Position numbers and translations under genes: made by a program. Shown here in pieces: positions 7,233 through 17,466 of a DNA stretch of 64,000 nucleotides; position 1 is the stretch's first letter; the number at the start of each line of letters is the position of its first letter. This stretch comes from Pedobacter planticolens (GTDB lineage: Bacteria; Bacteroidota; Bacteroidia; Sphingobacteriales; Sphingobacteriaceae), in contig NZ_WNXD01000001.1 of assembly GCF_014172375.1 (NCBI RefSeq), positions 2,041,540 to 2,105,539 of the forward strand, read 5' to 3'. Below the pieces are notes generated by a model. The model made no database searches. It was not told the DNA's origin and was given only the letters and a program-made list of their open reading frames with translations.

Positions 7233-8564
7233 ATGTATCAACTTAGTGTAGCACCAGACCAAGTAAATCAAACTTTACAACAACATATTTTAGCAGATGG
7301 TTTCGACCTAACCTATGACATGGAAAAAAGTAATGGTGTTTATATTTACGATTCGAAATACAACCGTAAACTATTAGATTTCTTTACTTGCTTTGCTTCT
7401 GTTCCCTTGGGTTACAACCACCCAAAAATGATTAATGACGAAAGTTTTAAGCACAACCTACTTTTAGCTGCTTTAGCAAATCCCTCAAATTCTGATGTTT
7501 ACACGCAGCAATATGCTCAGTTTGTAAAAACATTTGGAGAAATTGGTATTCCAGATTATTTGCCTCATGCTTTTTTTATTGCTGGCGGAGGTTTGGCTGT
7601 AGAAAATGCACTTAAAGTTGCAATGGATTGGAAAGTTCAAAAAAACTTCGCTAAAGGATACAAAGAAGAAAAAGGATTTAAAGTTCTACATTTCGAGAAA
7701 GCGTTTCATGGTCGTACGGGTTATACCTTAAGTTTAACAAATACATTACCTGATAAAACGAAATGGTTTGCAAAGTTCGATTGGCCAAGAGTATCGGTTC
7801 CACAAGTAAAATTCCCTTTGGTTGATGGAAATTTAGCTACAGCAATAGAATCTGAAGAAGCCTCAATTGCACAGATTAAACAAGCTTTTGCTACACATAA
7901 AGATGATATTTGTGCCATAATTGTAGAACCAATTCAATCTGAAGGCGGCGATAATCACTTACGTGAAGAGTTTTTAATTCAACTTCGCCAACTGGCGGAT
8001 GAAAATGAAGCTTTTTTAATATATGATGAAGTACAAACTGGCGTAGGTTTAACTGGTAAGTTTTGGTGTCATGAACATTTTAGTGAGCAAGCCCGTCCAG
8101 ATATTGTAGCATTTGGTAAAAAGATGCAGGTGTGCGGTATTTTGGTTGGCAAAAAAGTAGAAGAAGTTGAAGGTAATGTTTTTAATGTACCATCTCGTAT
8201 CAACTCTACTTGGGGTGGTAATTTGGTAGATATGGTTCGTTCTACACAGATTTTATCTATTGTACAAGAAGATCAATTGTGTAAAAATGCAACAGAAGTA
8301 GGACAATATTTAACCGAAAACCTAAATACACTAGCGCAAAAACACGATAAAATAAGCAATGTTCGTGGTCTAGGATTATTAGCTGCTTTCGATTTCCCTA
8401 CAAAAGATATGCGCAATGCCTTTATCCAAAAAGGAATGGAACACAATGTGATGTTTTTAGGTTGTGGTAATCAGACTATTCGTTTCCGCCCTGCATTGTG
8501 CATGGAGAAAAAACATATTGATGAAGGAATGGAAGTAATGGAGAAGATTTTGCCAAGTTTGTAA
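7233..8564 (+). CDS. lat: L-lysine 6-transaminase
   Basis: This 443-residue class III PLP aminotransferase transfers the epsilon-amino group of lysine to 2-oxoglutarate. It gives 2-aminoadipate semialdehyde (piperideine-6-carboxylate) and glutamate. N-terminal features such as LDFFTCFASVPLGYNHPKM and the internal YDEVQTGVGLTGKFWCHEH are characteristic of the Lat group. The cofactor lysine is one of the pair in VAFGKKMQVCG (Lys296/297). The start at 7233 is set by the promoter just upstream. No dehydrogenase or other lysine-catabolic gene is adjacent. The DUF4328 gene 31 bp downstream may be cotranscribed but is not obviously related. Confidence 0.9.
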   Translation: MYQLSVAPDQVNQTLQQHILADGFDLTYDMEKSNGVYIYDSKYNRKLLDFFTCFASVPLGYNHPKMINDESFKHNLLLAALANPSNSDVYTQQYAQFVKTFGEIGIPDYLPHAFFIAGGGLAVENALKVAMDWKVQKNFAKGYKEEKGFKVLHFEKAFHGRTGYTLSLTNTLPDKTKWFAKFDWPRVSVPQVKFPLVDGNLATAIESEEASIAQIKQAFATHKDDICAIIVEPIQSEGGDNHLREEFLIQLRQLADENEAFLIYDEVQTGVGLTGKFWCHEHFSEQARPDIVAFGKKMQVCGILVGKKVEEVEGNVFNVPSRINSTWGGNLVDMVRSTQILSIVQEDQLCKNATEVGQYLTENLNTLAQKHDKISNVRGLGLLAAFDFPTKDMRNAFIQKGMEHNVMFLGCGNQTIRFRPALCMEKKHIDEGMEVMEKILPSL

Positions 8565-8595
8565 GTTGTGTTATATTGCAGCTTAACGCTAAATT

Positions 8596-9321
8596 ATGTC
8601 TTATCTCAAACCTAACCAAGAACGCTCAAAGAGTGCCATCATTTTAATCTTTATTGTAATGGGAATTGAAATCATATCTATCATTTCAGATTGGTTTCAG
8701 TACAAATTATTGCAAAATGCTGCTTTAGGAACAATTTCAGTTGATGAAGCCAACGCTAATGATTATCGACAACAAATGATAGCTATAATTTATTTGGTGA
8801 TATATATAGGCTCGGCAATTACTTTCATACTTTGGTTTAGAAGGGCTTATTATAATCTTCATCAGTTAACAGATTATCTTTCACTGCCAGAAGGATGGGC
8901 TTCAGGTGCTTGGTTTGTACCAATTATTTGTTTGTACAGACCTTACCAAATTATGAAGGAGCTGTTTTTAAAATCTGCAGATGTTTTAGAAGAAAAGACA
9001 GGCTCATATACCTCACCAAATACTTCCAAATTAGGTGTTTGGTGGGCATTATGGATTATTTCAAATTTAATTGGGCAGTTTGTATTTAGATCCTCTTTAC
9101 GTGCAGAATCCATTGATGAAATAATGACTTTTACCATAGCAAGCATAATTAATGGCATTATAGGAATTCCATTGGCATTAATTACCATAGCAATTATTAG
9201 AGATTACGCTAAAACGGAAGCCATCCTTTATGAAACAAATGTTAGTGGAGAATTAGCAATTGTTCCTCTAATTGCCGAAGAAAATATTGATCATAAAACA
9301 TCAGAGAATCTGGACACCTAA
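8596..9321 (+). CDS. DUF4328 integral membrane protein
   Basis: This 241-residue protein has four probable membrane helices at about 14-32, 58-81, 145-165 and 180-200. The central segment RRAYYNLHQLTDYLSLPEGW, followed by SGAWFVPIICLYRPYQIMKEL, is the recognisable DUF4328 signature. The function is unknown; members sit in the cytoplasmic membrane. It follows lat by 31 bp without an obvious terminator, so cotranscription is possible. Confidence 0.78.
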   Translation: MSYLKPNQERSKSAIILIFIVMGIEIISIISDWFQYKLLQNAALGTISVDEANANDYRQQMIAIIYLVIYIGSAITFILWFRRAYYNLHQLTDYLSLPEGWASGAWFVPIICLYRPYQIMKELFLKSADVLEEKTGSYTSPNTSKLGVWWALWIISNLIGQFVFRSSLRAESIDEIMTFTIASIINGIIGIPLALITIAIIRDYAKTEAILYETNVSGELAIVPLIAEENIDHKTSENLDT

Positions 9322-9384
9322 TATTGATTTTTAATATCCTGTGTTTGGTGGAACAACACCAAACACCTTAAGGCCTTCTTAATT

Positions 9385-9789
9385 ATGCATAACAAAAAGC
9401 AAACCTTACTCATCATCGTAATTGTATTGGTTATCATCGGCTGGATAATGAAGGATACGTTTACTCAATCTAGTATTGAAGATTTAAAAGGCGGGTTTAC
9501 AGAAATTGCATCTTATCGAAATGAGAATAATACAGGTCCTGTGCAACGTATTTATGCAGTTACTGTAAAAGATACAACTAGTGCGCAACTGGTAGATTAT
9601 GGAAATTTAAAACCACACACCAAATATGGGAACACAAAAGTCTATTTCTTTTTAGAAGGAAGCAATGTTCCTTCTAACATATCTCCCGGCGATGTGAATT
9701 TCGATGCAATGTACAATTCATCATGTTTTGCGCTATATGAAAAAAGCGCAATGGGTAACTTCGGATTAGTTAAAAATCCTTTTAAATAG
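9385..9789 (+). CDS. Small membrane-anchored hypothetical protein
   Basis: I do not recognise this 134-residue protein. An N-terminal hydrophobic segment (about 6-23, LLIIVIVLVIIGWIM) looks like an uncleaved anchor. The remainder is a soluble, probably periplasmic beta-rich domain with no cysteine pair; the single Cys is near 115. It lies 63 bp after the DUF4328 gene and converges on the acyl-CoA dehydrogenase gene. Confidence 0.65.
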   Translation: MHNKKQTLLIIVIVLVIIGWIMKDTFTQSSIEDLKGGFTEIASYRNENNTGPVQRIYAVTVKDTTSAQLVDYGNLKPHTKYGNTKVYFFLEGSNVPSNISPGDVNFDAMYNSSCFALYEKSAMGNFGLVKNPFK

Positions 9790-9803
9790 ATAATTCGAAG
9801 GGA

Positions 9804-11165
9804 TTAAACAAAAGCAGAAAAACCAGTTATCGCTCTGCCTACAATTAAGGTATTAATTTCTTTAGTTCCTTCATAAGAATAGATGGCTTCTGCATCTGCC
9901 ACAAATCTGGCGACATCATATTCCAACAAAATTCCATTACCGCCCATTACTTCTCTTGCTCTGCTTACCACATCTCGAGTTCGCATAGAGCAAAAGACTT
10001 TGGCCAATGACGCATGTTCATCTGTTAATAATCCTTGATCTTGCAGTTGCGATAAGCGAAAACATAAAGTTTGCATGGCGGTCAAATTAGAAAGCATTTC
10101 TACCAAATGATTTTGTATCAATTGAAAAGATGCGATTGGTCTGCCAAATTGTTTGCGTGTTTGTGTGTATTTTAAGGCGGCTTCATAAGCACCTCTTGCG
10201 CAACCAACAGCTTGCCAAGCAACTCCTGCCCTAGTCATTTGTAAAACTTTGGCGGTATCTTTAAATGAATTGGCATTTTGCAAACGATCTTCTTCATCCA
10301 CTTCACAATTGGTTAATGTTATTAATCCGTTTTGTACAATACGAAGTGCCATTTTATCAAGCATTTTTTCTACTGCAAAACCTGGATTATCCTTTTTTAC
10401 AATGAAGCCTTTAACTTCATTGCTTTCTTCATCCCTTGCCCAAATAATCAATATATCGGCAAAAGTTGCATTACCAATCCATTTTTTCTGACCATTTATA
10501 ATCCATTTATTGTTTACTCTTTTACAAGTGGTAGTCAGCCCTCCAGCAGCTGCTGAACCTACTTCAGGCTCAGTTAAACCAAACGCACCAATTGTTTTAA
10601 ATTGTTGCATAGATGGAAGCCATTGTTGTTTTTGTGCTTCGGATCCTAATAAATAAATCGAACCCATGGCTAAACCACTTTGTACACCAAAAAAAGTAGA
10701 AATAGATGTATCAATTCGAGCCATTTCCATTGCTAAAATACCTTCCATTAAATTTGATTTTCCAGCGCAGCCGTAACCTTGATAAGTTAAACCGCAAATA
10801 TTTAACTCTGCTAGCTTCGGAATAAGTTCAAAAGGAAATTCGGCTTTTAACCAATACTGATTTACAATTGGTTTTACTTCTTTTTCTAAGAAAGCTCGAA
10901 TTTTTAATTGCAAGGCTCTATCTTCATCTTTTAAGGCTTCATCTCCTAAATGATAAAAGTCACCCTCAACTTCTGGCAAGGGTTTGCTTTTGCCTTTTGA
11001 CGACATCATTTTCATTAAGCCTTGCCATTGCTGTTCATCAAGCTCGGTAGCTGCGTTTAGCATTTTTGGTAAATCTACTTTTTTAGAAAGCGCACTTAGT
11101 TTTTCGAAATCTACACTTTTAAATAGTTGATAGGCATTTTTTAAGGAAGAGAATATATTGGCCAT
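9804..11165 (-). CDS. Acyl-CoA dehydrogenase, glutaryl-CoA dehydrogenase-like
   Basis: This 453-residue flavoprotein has the complete acyl-CoA dehydrogenase fold. It has the FAD/substrate segment FGLTEPEVGSAA, a middle beta domain, the helical FGRPIASFQLIQNHLVEM region and the C-terminal VMGGNGILLEYDVARFVADAE. The catalytic glutamate sits in SYEGTKEIN near the C-terminus. The EPEVGSA pattern and YEGT resemble glutaryl-CoA dehydrogenases. An N-terminal extension of roughly 60 residues (AYQLFKSVDFEKLSALSKK...) is longer than in typical family members. It is transcribed alone. The substrate is not settled; glutaryl-CoA would fit lysine breakdown, but that is inference. Confidence 0.83.
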   Translation of the reverse strand: MANIFSSLKNAYQLFKSVDFEKLSALSKKVDLPKMLNAATELDEQQWQGLMKMMSSKGKSKPLPEVEGDFYHLGDEALKDEDRALQLKIRAFLEKEVKPIVNQYWLKAEFPFELIPKLAELNICGLTYQGYGCAGKSNLMEGILAMEMARIDTSISTFFGVQSGLAMGSIYLLGSEAQKQQWLPSMQQFKTIGAFGLTEPEVGSAAAGGLTTTCKRVNNKWIINGQKKWIGNATFADILIIWARDEESNEVKGFIVKKDNPGFAVEKMLDKMALRIVQNGLITLTNCEVDEEDRLQNANSFKDTAKVLQMTRAGVAWQAVGCARGAYEAALKYTQTRKQFGRPIASFQLIQNHLVEMLSNLTAMQTLCFRLSQLQDQGLLTDEHASLAKVFCSMRTRDVVSRAREVMGGNGILLEYDVARFVADAEAIYSYEGTKEINTLIVGRAITGFSAFV

Positions 11166-11243
11166 ACTTTTCTTTACAGCATAACAAAAATCAAGGCATT
11201 TTGTTCCTACCGCAAATTTTTATGACAACAATAAAAAGTAGTT

Positions 11244-11960
11244 TTATTTAAGATTGAAGAGATTTTCTACACCCAACAATTTTCTAGAAGTAAAACCTTC
11301 ACCGTATTTAGCACCAATGTTTTTACCAAATTCTCTTGCTCTGCCAAATACTGATTCTAAAAATTCAGGAGAAGAAATATAGGTTTGTGGAGCATGTTTG
11401 TCTGGGCTATCAAATTGGGTTTTAAATGCTCTAATTGCTTTTTCTTTTTGATCCATAAACTCCGTAATATCAACAATAATATCTGGTTGAATGTATCTGT
11501 CTTGAATATACTGCAACACTAATCTGGGACGCCATGCTGCTTGAACAACTCCATCAAGTTTAGTTTCAATTTTAATTAATCCTGACAAAAAGATAGCGTC
11601 GTTTGTTAAATCTCCTGCTCTACCATGGTCTGGGTGACGATCGTGCAAAGCATTGGTTAAAATGATTTCTGGTTGATATTTACGAACCATTTTAACTATT
11701 TCAAGTTGGTGTTCTTCATCATTTTTGAAAAACCCATCTCTAAATTTTAGATTTTCACGGGCATGTAATCCTAATATTTTAGCAGAATCTGCTGCTTCTT
11801 CATCACGTATTTCTGCAGAACCTCGTGTACCTAATTCGCCACGCGTAAAATCAACAATTCCTACTTTTTTTCCTAAGGCAATATGTTTTAAAATGGTCCC
11901 AGAACAGCCCAATTCTGCATCATCTGGGTGTACAGCAAAAACAAGTATATCTAATTTCAT
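11244..11960 (-). CDS. bshB1: Bacillithiol biosynthesis deacetylase BshB1
   Basis: This 238-residue PIG-L/LmbE-type zinc hydrolase removes the acetyl group from GlcNAc-malate in bacillithiol synthesis. Zinc and catalytic residues are visible in AVHPDDAELG (His11, Asp13, Asp14) and in the downstream HDRHPDHGRAG motif. The segment DFTRGELGTRGSAEIRDEE is highly conserved in BshB1. It is the last gene of a minus-strand run with a thiol peroxidase-type gene only 5 bp upstream. This grouping fits low-molecular-weight-thiol redox defence. The assignment is firm. Confidence 0.92.
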   Translation of the reverse strand: MKLDILVFAVHPDDAELGCSGTILKHIALGKKVGIVDFTRGELGTRGSAEIRDEEAADSAKILGLHARENLKFRDGFFKNDEEHQLEIVKMVRKYQPEIILTNALHDRHPDHGRAGDLTNDAIFLSGLIKIETKLDGVVQAAWRPRLVLQYIQDRYIQPDIIVDITEFMDQKEKAIRAFKTQFDSPDKHAPQTYISSPEFLESVFGRAREFGKNIGAKYGEGFTSRKLLGVENLFNLK

Positions 11961-11965
11961 TCTTA

Positions 11966-12469
11966 TTATTTTTCATCCAGCAGGTGCTGAATTTTCTTTT
12001 TAACTTTTGAGGAATTTGGCTTTGTGAAAGAATAAAAGAAATCTACTACTTCGCCAGCCTTATTAATTAAATATTTGTGGAAATTCCATTTAGGCGATGA
12101 GTTTATATGCCCATTCAGTTTCTTTTCGCTTAAAAACTTAAATAATGGATGAGCCTGACTTCCTCTAACCATTATCTTTTCGAAAACTGGAAATTTAACT
12201 CCGTAATTCACTTCGCAAAACTCATTAATAGCAGCGCCATCTAAAGGTTCTTGTCTACCAAAATCATTTGAAGGGAAACCTAAAATTTCAAATCCCTGGT
12301 CAGCATATTTATCTCTAAGTTCTTGTAATTCTTTTAATTGAGGAGTAAAACTACAGCCAGAAGCGGTATTTACAACCATAATTACTTTTCCTTTATAATC
12401 AGACAAGGTTTTTTCTTTTCCACTTAATAGTTTTGCTTTAAATGGATAGATGGTTTGAGTTGAATTCAT
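11966..12469 (-). CDS. Glutathione peroxidase-family thiol peroxidase
   Basis: This 167-residue protein has the peroxidatic cysteine in NTASGCSFTPQ (Cys39), the FPSNDFGRQEP block (usual form FPCNQFGxQEP) and the WNFHKYLI motif near the C-terminus. In bacteria such enzymes usually use thioredoxin or small thiols rather than glutathione. Here a bacillithiol gene 5 bp downstream suggests, but does not prove, a link to bacillithiol. ATG 12469 is preferred because upstream in-frame starts would overlap the DUF4294 gene and add residues not typical of the family. The gap to the upstream stop is 4 bp, so the three genes form one operon. Confidence 0.88.
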   Translation of the reverse strand: MNSTQTIYPFKAKLLSGKEKTLSDYKGKVIMVVNTASGCSFTPQLKELQELRDKYADQGFEILGFPSNDFGRQEPLDGAAINEFCEVNYGVKFPVFEKIMVRGSQAHPLFKFLSEKKLNGHINSSPKWNFHKYLINKAGEVVDFFYSFTKPNSSKVKKKIQHLLDEK

Positions 12470-12473
12470 TTTT

Positions 12474-13094
12474 TTATTGTTGATAATAACCAGAATTGAC
12501 AATGATAGATTCAATGTCTCTTTCTTGAACAGGATCGTAGGTGTTTTTTAAATTATGCCCGACTACCCTAGCTACTAATTGATAGGAAAACGCTGCAAAC
12601 CCTCCTTTTGTTTGCTTAACAATGTCGTAAGTTGTACGACCAAGTTCGCGATCTATCAATTTGGTTAAAATCTGACCTTGAGTGATGGTCAATTCTTTAA
12701 TTTCGGTATTAAACATGTTTTTAATTTCATTATCACAGTCTTTTACCAATTTCTTTTGATCCTTTTTTTCAGTAACTGTTGCTAAATCACTTTCTAACTT
12801 CTCATATCTTCTTTTAGCATATAGCGCATACGGCATTACCTTTAATACGTTATACCTCAATCTATTATAAGCTGCCCGCTCTTCTGGCGAATGCCAAATG
12901 CGTACTCCATTAATTACAACTTCATTTAGTCCAATCCATGGTATCATGTAACCGTTATCGTTAGTTGCAGCAACTCTAATAGTATCATTTTTTCCCAGTT
13001 TGGGCCAAATTGCAGGAGCAGTGCTTTCCTGAGCTTTTACCGCTGCGGAAGCAATGATGACACTGAACAGAATAAAGAGACGATAATATTTCAT
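12474..13094 (-). CDS. Exported DUF4294 protein
   Basis: This is a 206-residue protein. ATG 13094 gives the signal peptide MKYYRLFILFSVIIASAAVKAQ. The longer frame would need a TTG start inside the -7 box. The mature part carries the DUF4294 pattern YNRLRYNVLKVMPYALYAKRRYEKL and ITQGQILTKLIDRELGRTTYDIVKQ. The function is unknown in this Bacteroidota family. It is the first gene of the DUF4294/gpx/bshB1 run and diverges from the (p)ppGpp synthetase gene. Confidence 0.82.
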   Translation of the reverse strand: MKYYRLFILFSVIIASAAVKAQESTAPAIWPKLGKNDTIRVAATNDNGYMIPWIGLNEVVINGVRIWHSPEERAAYNRLRYNVLKVMPYALYAKRRYEKLESDLATVTEKKDQKKLVKDCDNEIKNMFNTEIKELTITQGQILTKLIDRELGRTTYDIVKQTKGGFAAFSYQLVARVVGHNLKNTYDPVQERDIESIIVNSGYYQQ

Positions 13095-13109
13095 AAATTT
13101 ATGCCTATT

Positions 13110-13117
13110 CAAAGTTA
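13110..13117 (-). promoter_or_regulatory. Candidate -7 element for the DUF4294/gpx/bshB1 operon
   Basis: Read on the minus strand this is TAACTTTG, matching TAnnTTTG. A good -33 TTTG is not visible at the expected distance. The predicted start of transcription, around 13103, leaves a leader of only about 9 nt before ATG 13094. Confidence 0.45.
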
Positions 13118-13203
13118 AAGCTAATTTTATATATTCGTTTTATCTATCATCGAATATAATCTTTTATAGCTTAAATTACTAGAATTTTACCAAGAAAAAA
13201 CAA

Positions 13204-15417
13204 ATGAAGAGCACTTTAGTGATTGATATTGAGGCGGAAAAGCAGGAAATCTTAAAAAGGTATCGAGCGCTGTTGCGTGCTTCTAAATCTACATTACAAA
13301 AAGGAGATAAGAAAGAAATTAGAAAAGCATTCGAAATGGCGCTAGAAAGCCATAAAGATATGCGTCGAAAATCGGGTGAGCCTTATATTTATCATCCCAT
13401 AGCCGTTGCCCAAATTGCTGCAGAAGAAATTGGATTAGGAACTACATCCATTGTATGTGCTTTATTACATGATGTAGTTGAGGATACAGATATCACATTG
13501 GATGATATTGAGCGTGAATTTGGCAAGAAAACCGCTAAAATTATTGATGGCTTAACGAAAATATCTGGAGTTTTTGATTACAACAGTTCATTGCAGGCAG
13601 AGAATTTTAGAAAAATGCTCTTAACCTTAGCGGATGATGTTCGAGTGATCTTGATTAAACTTGCCGACCGCCTGCATAATATGCGCACCATGGATTTTAT
13701 GCCGAGGCAAAAGCAACTCAAAATCGCTTCGGAAACTATTTATTTATATGCTCCCCTTGCTCACCGTTTAGGATTATATGCGATTAAATCTGAGTTGGAA
13801 GATTTATCGATGAAGTATCTTGAACCCGATACGTATAAATTTATAGCCACTCAGTTAAACGAAAAAAAGGCAGAACGAAATTTATTCATTAAAACATTTG
13901 TTGAACCGGTTAATGAAATTTTAGCTGAGCAGGGTTTAGTAGCCAATATCTATGGCCGCCCAAAATCTATCCATTCGATATGGAATAAAATGAAGAAGAA
14001 AAATATTCCTTTTGAAGAGGTGTATGATCTTTTTGCCATTCGAATTATTTTAGATAGTGCCCCTGAACACGAAAAAGCCGATTGTTGGAAAGCCTATTCT
14101 ATTGTTACCGATTTATATCGACCAAATCCAGATCGTTTACGCGATTGGGTTTCATCTCCAAAAGGAAATGGATATGAATCGTTGCATACCACCGTTATGG
14201 GTCCGAAAGGACAATGGGTTGAGGTGCAAATTCGTACACAACGGATGAATGAAATTGCTGAAAAGGGTTTTGCTGCACATTGGAAATATAAAGAATCGAG
14301 CAACGATAATGGATTAGACCAGTGGATTCAAAAAGTGAGAGAAATGCTAAGTAATCCGGAAGCTAATGCACTTGATTTTTTAGATGATTTTAAAATGAAT
14401 CTCTTTTCTGATGAGATTTTCATTTTTACGCCTAAAGGAGCTTTATTACAATTACCATTGGGTGCAACAGCTTTAGATTTTGCTTTTGAAATTCACACGG
14501 ATGTAGGCGCAAGATGTATTGGCGCTAAGGTAAACCATAAATTAGTTCCACTTTCTCATAAATTGCAAAATGGCGATCAGGTAGAAATTATCACATCTAG
14601 TAAACAAGTTCCGAAAGAAGATTGGCTAAATATTGTAGTTACTGCAAAGGCTAAATCAAAAATCAAGTCATCCTTAAAAGAAGAAAAACGGAAAATTGCT
14701 GAGAATGGAAAAGAAACATTAGAACGCAAACTCAAATCGTTAAAAATCACTTACAATACCGATAATTTAAATAAACTTACTTATTTCTTCAAACTTCATT
14801 CTACGCAAGATCTTTTTATCGCGGTAGCTAACGGAAAAATTGAGTTAAAAGATTTGAAAGATTATCTTTCTAGTGAAAAAGAAATTGAGAACCGTGGTAA
14901 CGATTATAAAAGTGATGGTAAACAGGTTGAAGCTTTATTAAACAAAGTTAAAGGACCTGAATCTGATATTTTATTAATTGGCGAAGATTTACAAAAGATA
15001 GATTATACACTTGCTGCTTGTTGCAACCCAATTCCTGGCGATGATGTTTTTGGATTTGTAACGGTAAATGAAGGCATTAAAATTCACCGTACCAATTGCC
15101 CTAACGCAGCACAGCTGATGGCAAATTATGGATATCGAGTAGTGAAAGCAAAGTGGAATGGTCAGCAAGAACTTACATTTTTAACTGGATTACATATTAT
15201 TGGAATTGATGATGTAGGATTAATTAATAACATCACGAAAGTAATTTCTAATGATTTTAAGGTAAACATGCGCTCGATTACTGTGGATACGAATGATGGG
15301 ATTTTTGACGGTTCTATTATGGTTTTTGTAAATGATAAAGAACATTTAGATAATTTAATTAAGAATTTGTTGGAAGTAAAAGGTGTAACTGGTGTTACTC
15401 GATTTGATGCGCAATAA
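13204..15417 (+). CDS. Bifunctional (p)ppGpp synthetase/hydrolase (Rsh/SpoT)
   Basis: This 737-residue RelA/SpoT homolog makes and degrades the stringent-response alarmone (p)ppGpp. The N-terminal HD hydrolase domain is intact (YIYHPIAVAQ with His64, LLHDVVEDTD with His89-Asp90 and Glu93-Asp94), so hydrolysis is expected. The synthetase domain follows (GRPKSIHSIWNKM at 251-263, GYESLHTTV, VEVQIRT). Then come a TGS domain (about 395-460), a cysteine-containing region LAACCNPIPGDDVFGF and a C-terminal ACT domain (about 665-735). The length matches long Rsh proteins. It is the only long Rsh gene in the window. It is transcribed divergently from the DUF4294 operon. Confidence 0.95.
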   Translation: MKSTLVIDIEAEKQEILKRYRALLRASKSTLQKGDKKEIRKAFEMALESHKDMRRKSGEPYIYHPIAVAQIAAEEIGLGTTSIVCALLHDVVEDTDITLDDIEREFGKKTAKIIDGLTKISGVFDYNSSLQAENFRKMLLTLADDVRVILIKLADRLHNMRTMDFMPRQKQLKIASETIYLYAPLAHRLGLYAIKSELEDLSMKYLEPDTYKFIATQLNEKKAERNLFIKTFVEPVNEILAEQGLVANIYGRPKSIHSIWNKMKKKNIPFEEVYDLFAIRIILDSAPEHEKADCWKAYSIVTDLYRPNPDRLRDWVSSPKGNGYESLHTTVMGPKGQWVEVQIRTQRMNEIAEKGFAAHWKYKESSNDNGLDQWIQKVREMLSNPEANALDFLDDFKMNLFSDEIFIFTPKGALLQLPLGATALDFAFEIHTDVGARCIGAKVNHKLVPLSHKLQNGDQVEIITSSKQVPKEDWLNIVVTAKAKSKIKSSLKEEKRKIAENGKETLERKLKSLKITYNTDNLNKLTYFFKLHSTQDLFIAVANGKIELKDLKDYLSSEKEIENRGNDYKSDGKQVEALLNKVKGPESDILLIGEDLQKIDYTLAACCNPIPGDDVFGFVTVNEGIKIHRTNCPNAAQLMANYGYRVVKAKWNGQQELTFLTGLHIIGIDDVGLINNITKVISNDFKVNMRSITVDTNDGIFDGSIMVFVNDKEHLDNLIKNLLEVKGVTGVTRFDAQ

Positions 15418-15466
15418 AATGTATTAACAATCTTTACACTTTGTTAATTATTAATCAGCAAAATCA

Positions 15467-15498
15467 TTTTAATCGGTGTAATCATTTACCTACCTTTG
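15467..15498 (+). promoter_or_regulatory. Promoter of the Fur-family gene
   Basis: A -33-like TTTT (15467-15470), a 20-base spacer and TACCTTTG (15491-15498) match the Bacteroidota pattern. The box lies inside a longer in-frame reading frame that begins at 15441, which shows the real start is downstream, at ATG 15516. Confidence 0.65.
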
Positions 15499-15515
15499 GA
15501 GAGGAGTTTAAAACT

Positions 15516-16004
15516 ATGTCTGGACAGAATACCAATGAGTTGGTTAGAAAAATATTTGAAGCCTATCTCGAAAATAAAAACTTAAGAAAAACCCCTGAGC
15601 GTTTCGCCATTTTAGAAGAAATTTATTCTAGAAATGATCATTTCGATGTAGAAACACTTTATATCCACATGAAAAACCAAAAGTATCGTGTAAGCAGGGC
15701 TACGGTATACAATACCTTAGAATTACTGGTTTCATGCGATTTGGTAACCAAACATCAGTTTGGAAAAAACATGGCGCAGTTCGAAAAATCTTACGGATAT
15801 CACCAACACGATCATGTTATTTGTATTGATTGTGGTAAAGTGGTTGAATTTTGTGATCCCCGTATTCACCAAATTCAAAGTATGGTTGGCGATTTATTAA
15901 AATTCGACATTAAACACCATTCTTTAAATATGTACGGCGTATGTTTCGATTGTAGTGCGGCCGCAACTATTAAAGCAACAACTGCTCAAAAAAATGCAAA
16001 CTAA
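15516..16004 (+). CDS. Fur-family transcriptional regulator
   Basis: This 162-residue protein starts MSGQNTNELVRKIFEAYLEN. The winged-helix half holds YRVSRATVYNTLELLVSCDLV, the Fur recognition helix. The dimer/metal half holds the HQHDHVICIDCGKVVEFCD site with a CxxC pair, and a second half-site in MYGVCFDC gives the structural zinc Cys4 arrangement. Fur proteins repress iron-uptake genes with Fe2+; PerR or Zur cannot be excluded without promoter data. It has its own promoter, lies about 100 bp after the Rsh gene and is followed after 40 bp by purA. Confidence 0.88.
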   Translation: MSGQNTNELVRKIFEAYLENKNLRKTPERFAILEEIYSRNDHFDVETLYIHMKNQKYRVSRATVYNTLELLVSCDLVTKHQFGKNMAQFEKSYGYHQHDHVICIDCGKVVEFCDPRIHQIQSMVGDLLKFDIKHHSLNMYGVCFDCSAAATIKATTAQKNAN

Positions 16005-16035
16005 TTATTCAATTCATAACATTTCTATTTTTTAA

Positions 16036-17322
<1,287 letters not shown>

Positions 17323-17338
17323 TAACAGAATTATACGA

Positions 17339-17379
17339 TAAAAAATCCCTTTGAATTTGATTCAAAGGGATTTTTTTTT
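17339..17379 (+). terminator. Rho-independent terminator after purA
   Basis: AATCCCTTTGAA and TTCAAAGGGATT form a perfect 12-bp stem around a five-base loop, followed by a run of T. It closes the fur/purA unit. Confidence 0.92.
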
Positions 17380-17466
17380 GCATTATCAACCATAATAAAC
17401 AGGTCATTTATAAATATTTAAGATTTTATCTATTATATTTATTTTTTGAAGTCAAACCTTAAATTA

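Noticed and set aside
15441..15515. N-terminal extension of the Fur-family protein
   Set aside because: The stretch contains a good -7 box and is not similar to Fur proteins. ATG 15516 matches family length.
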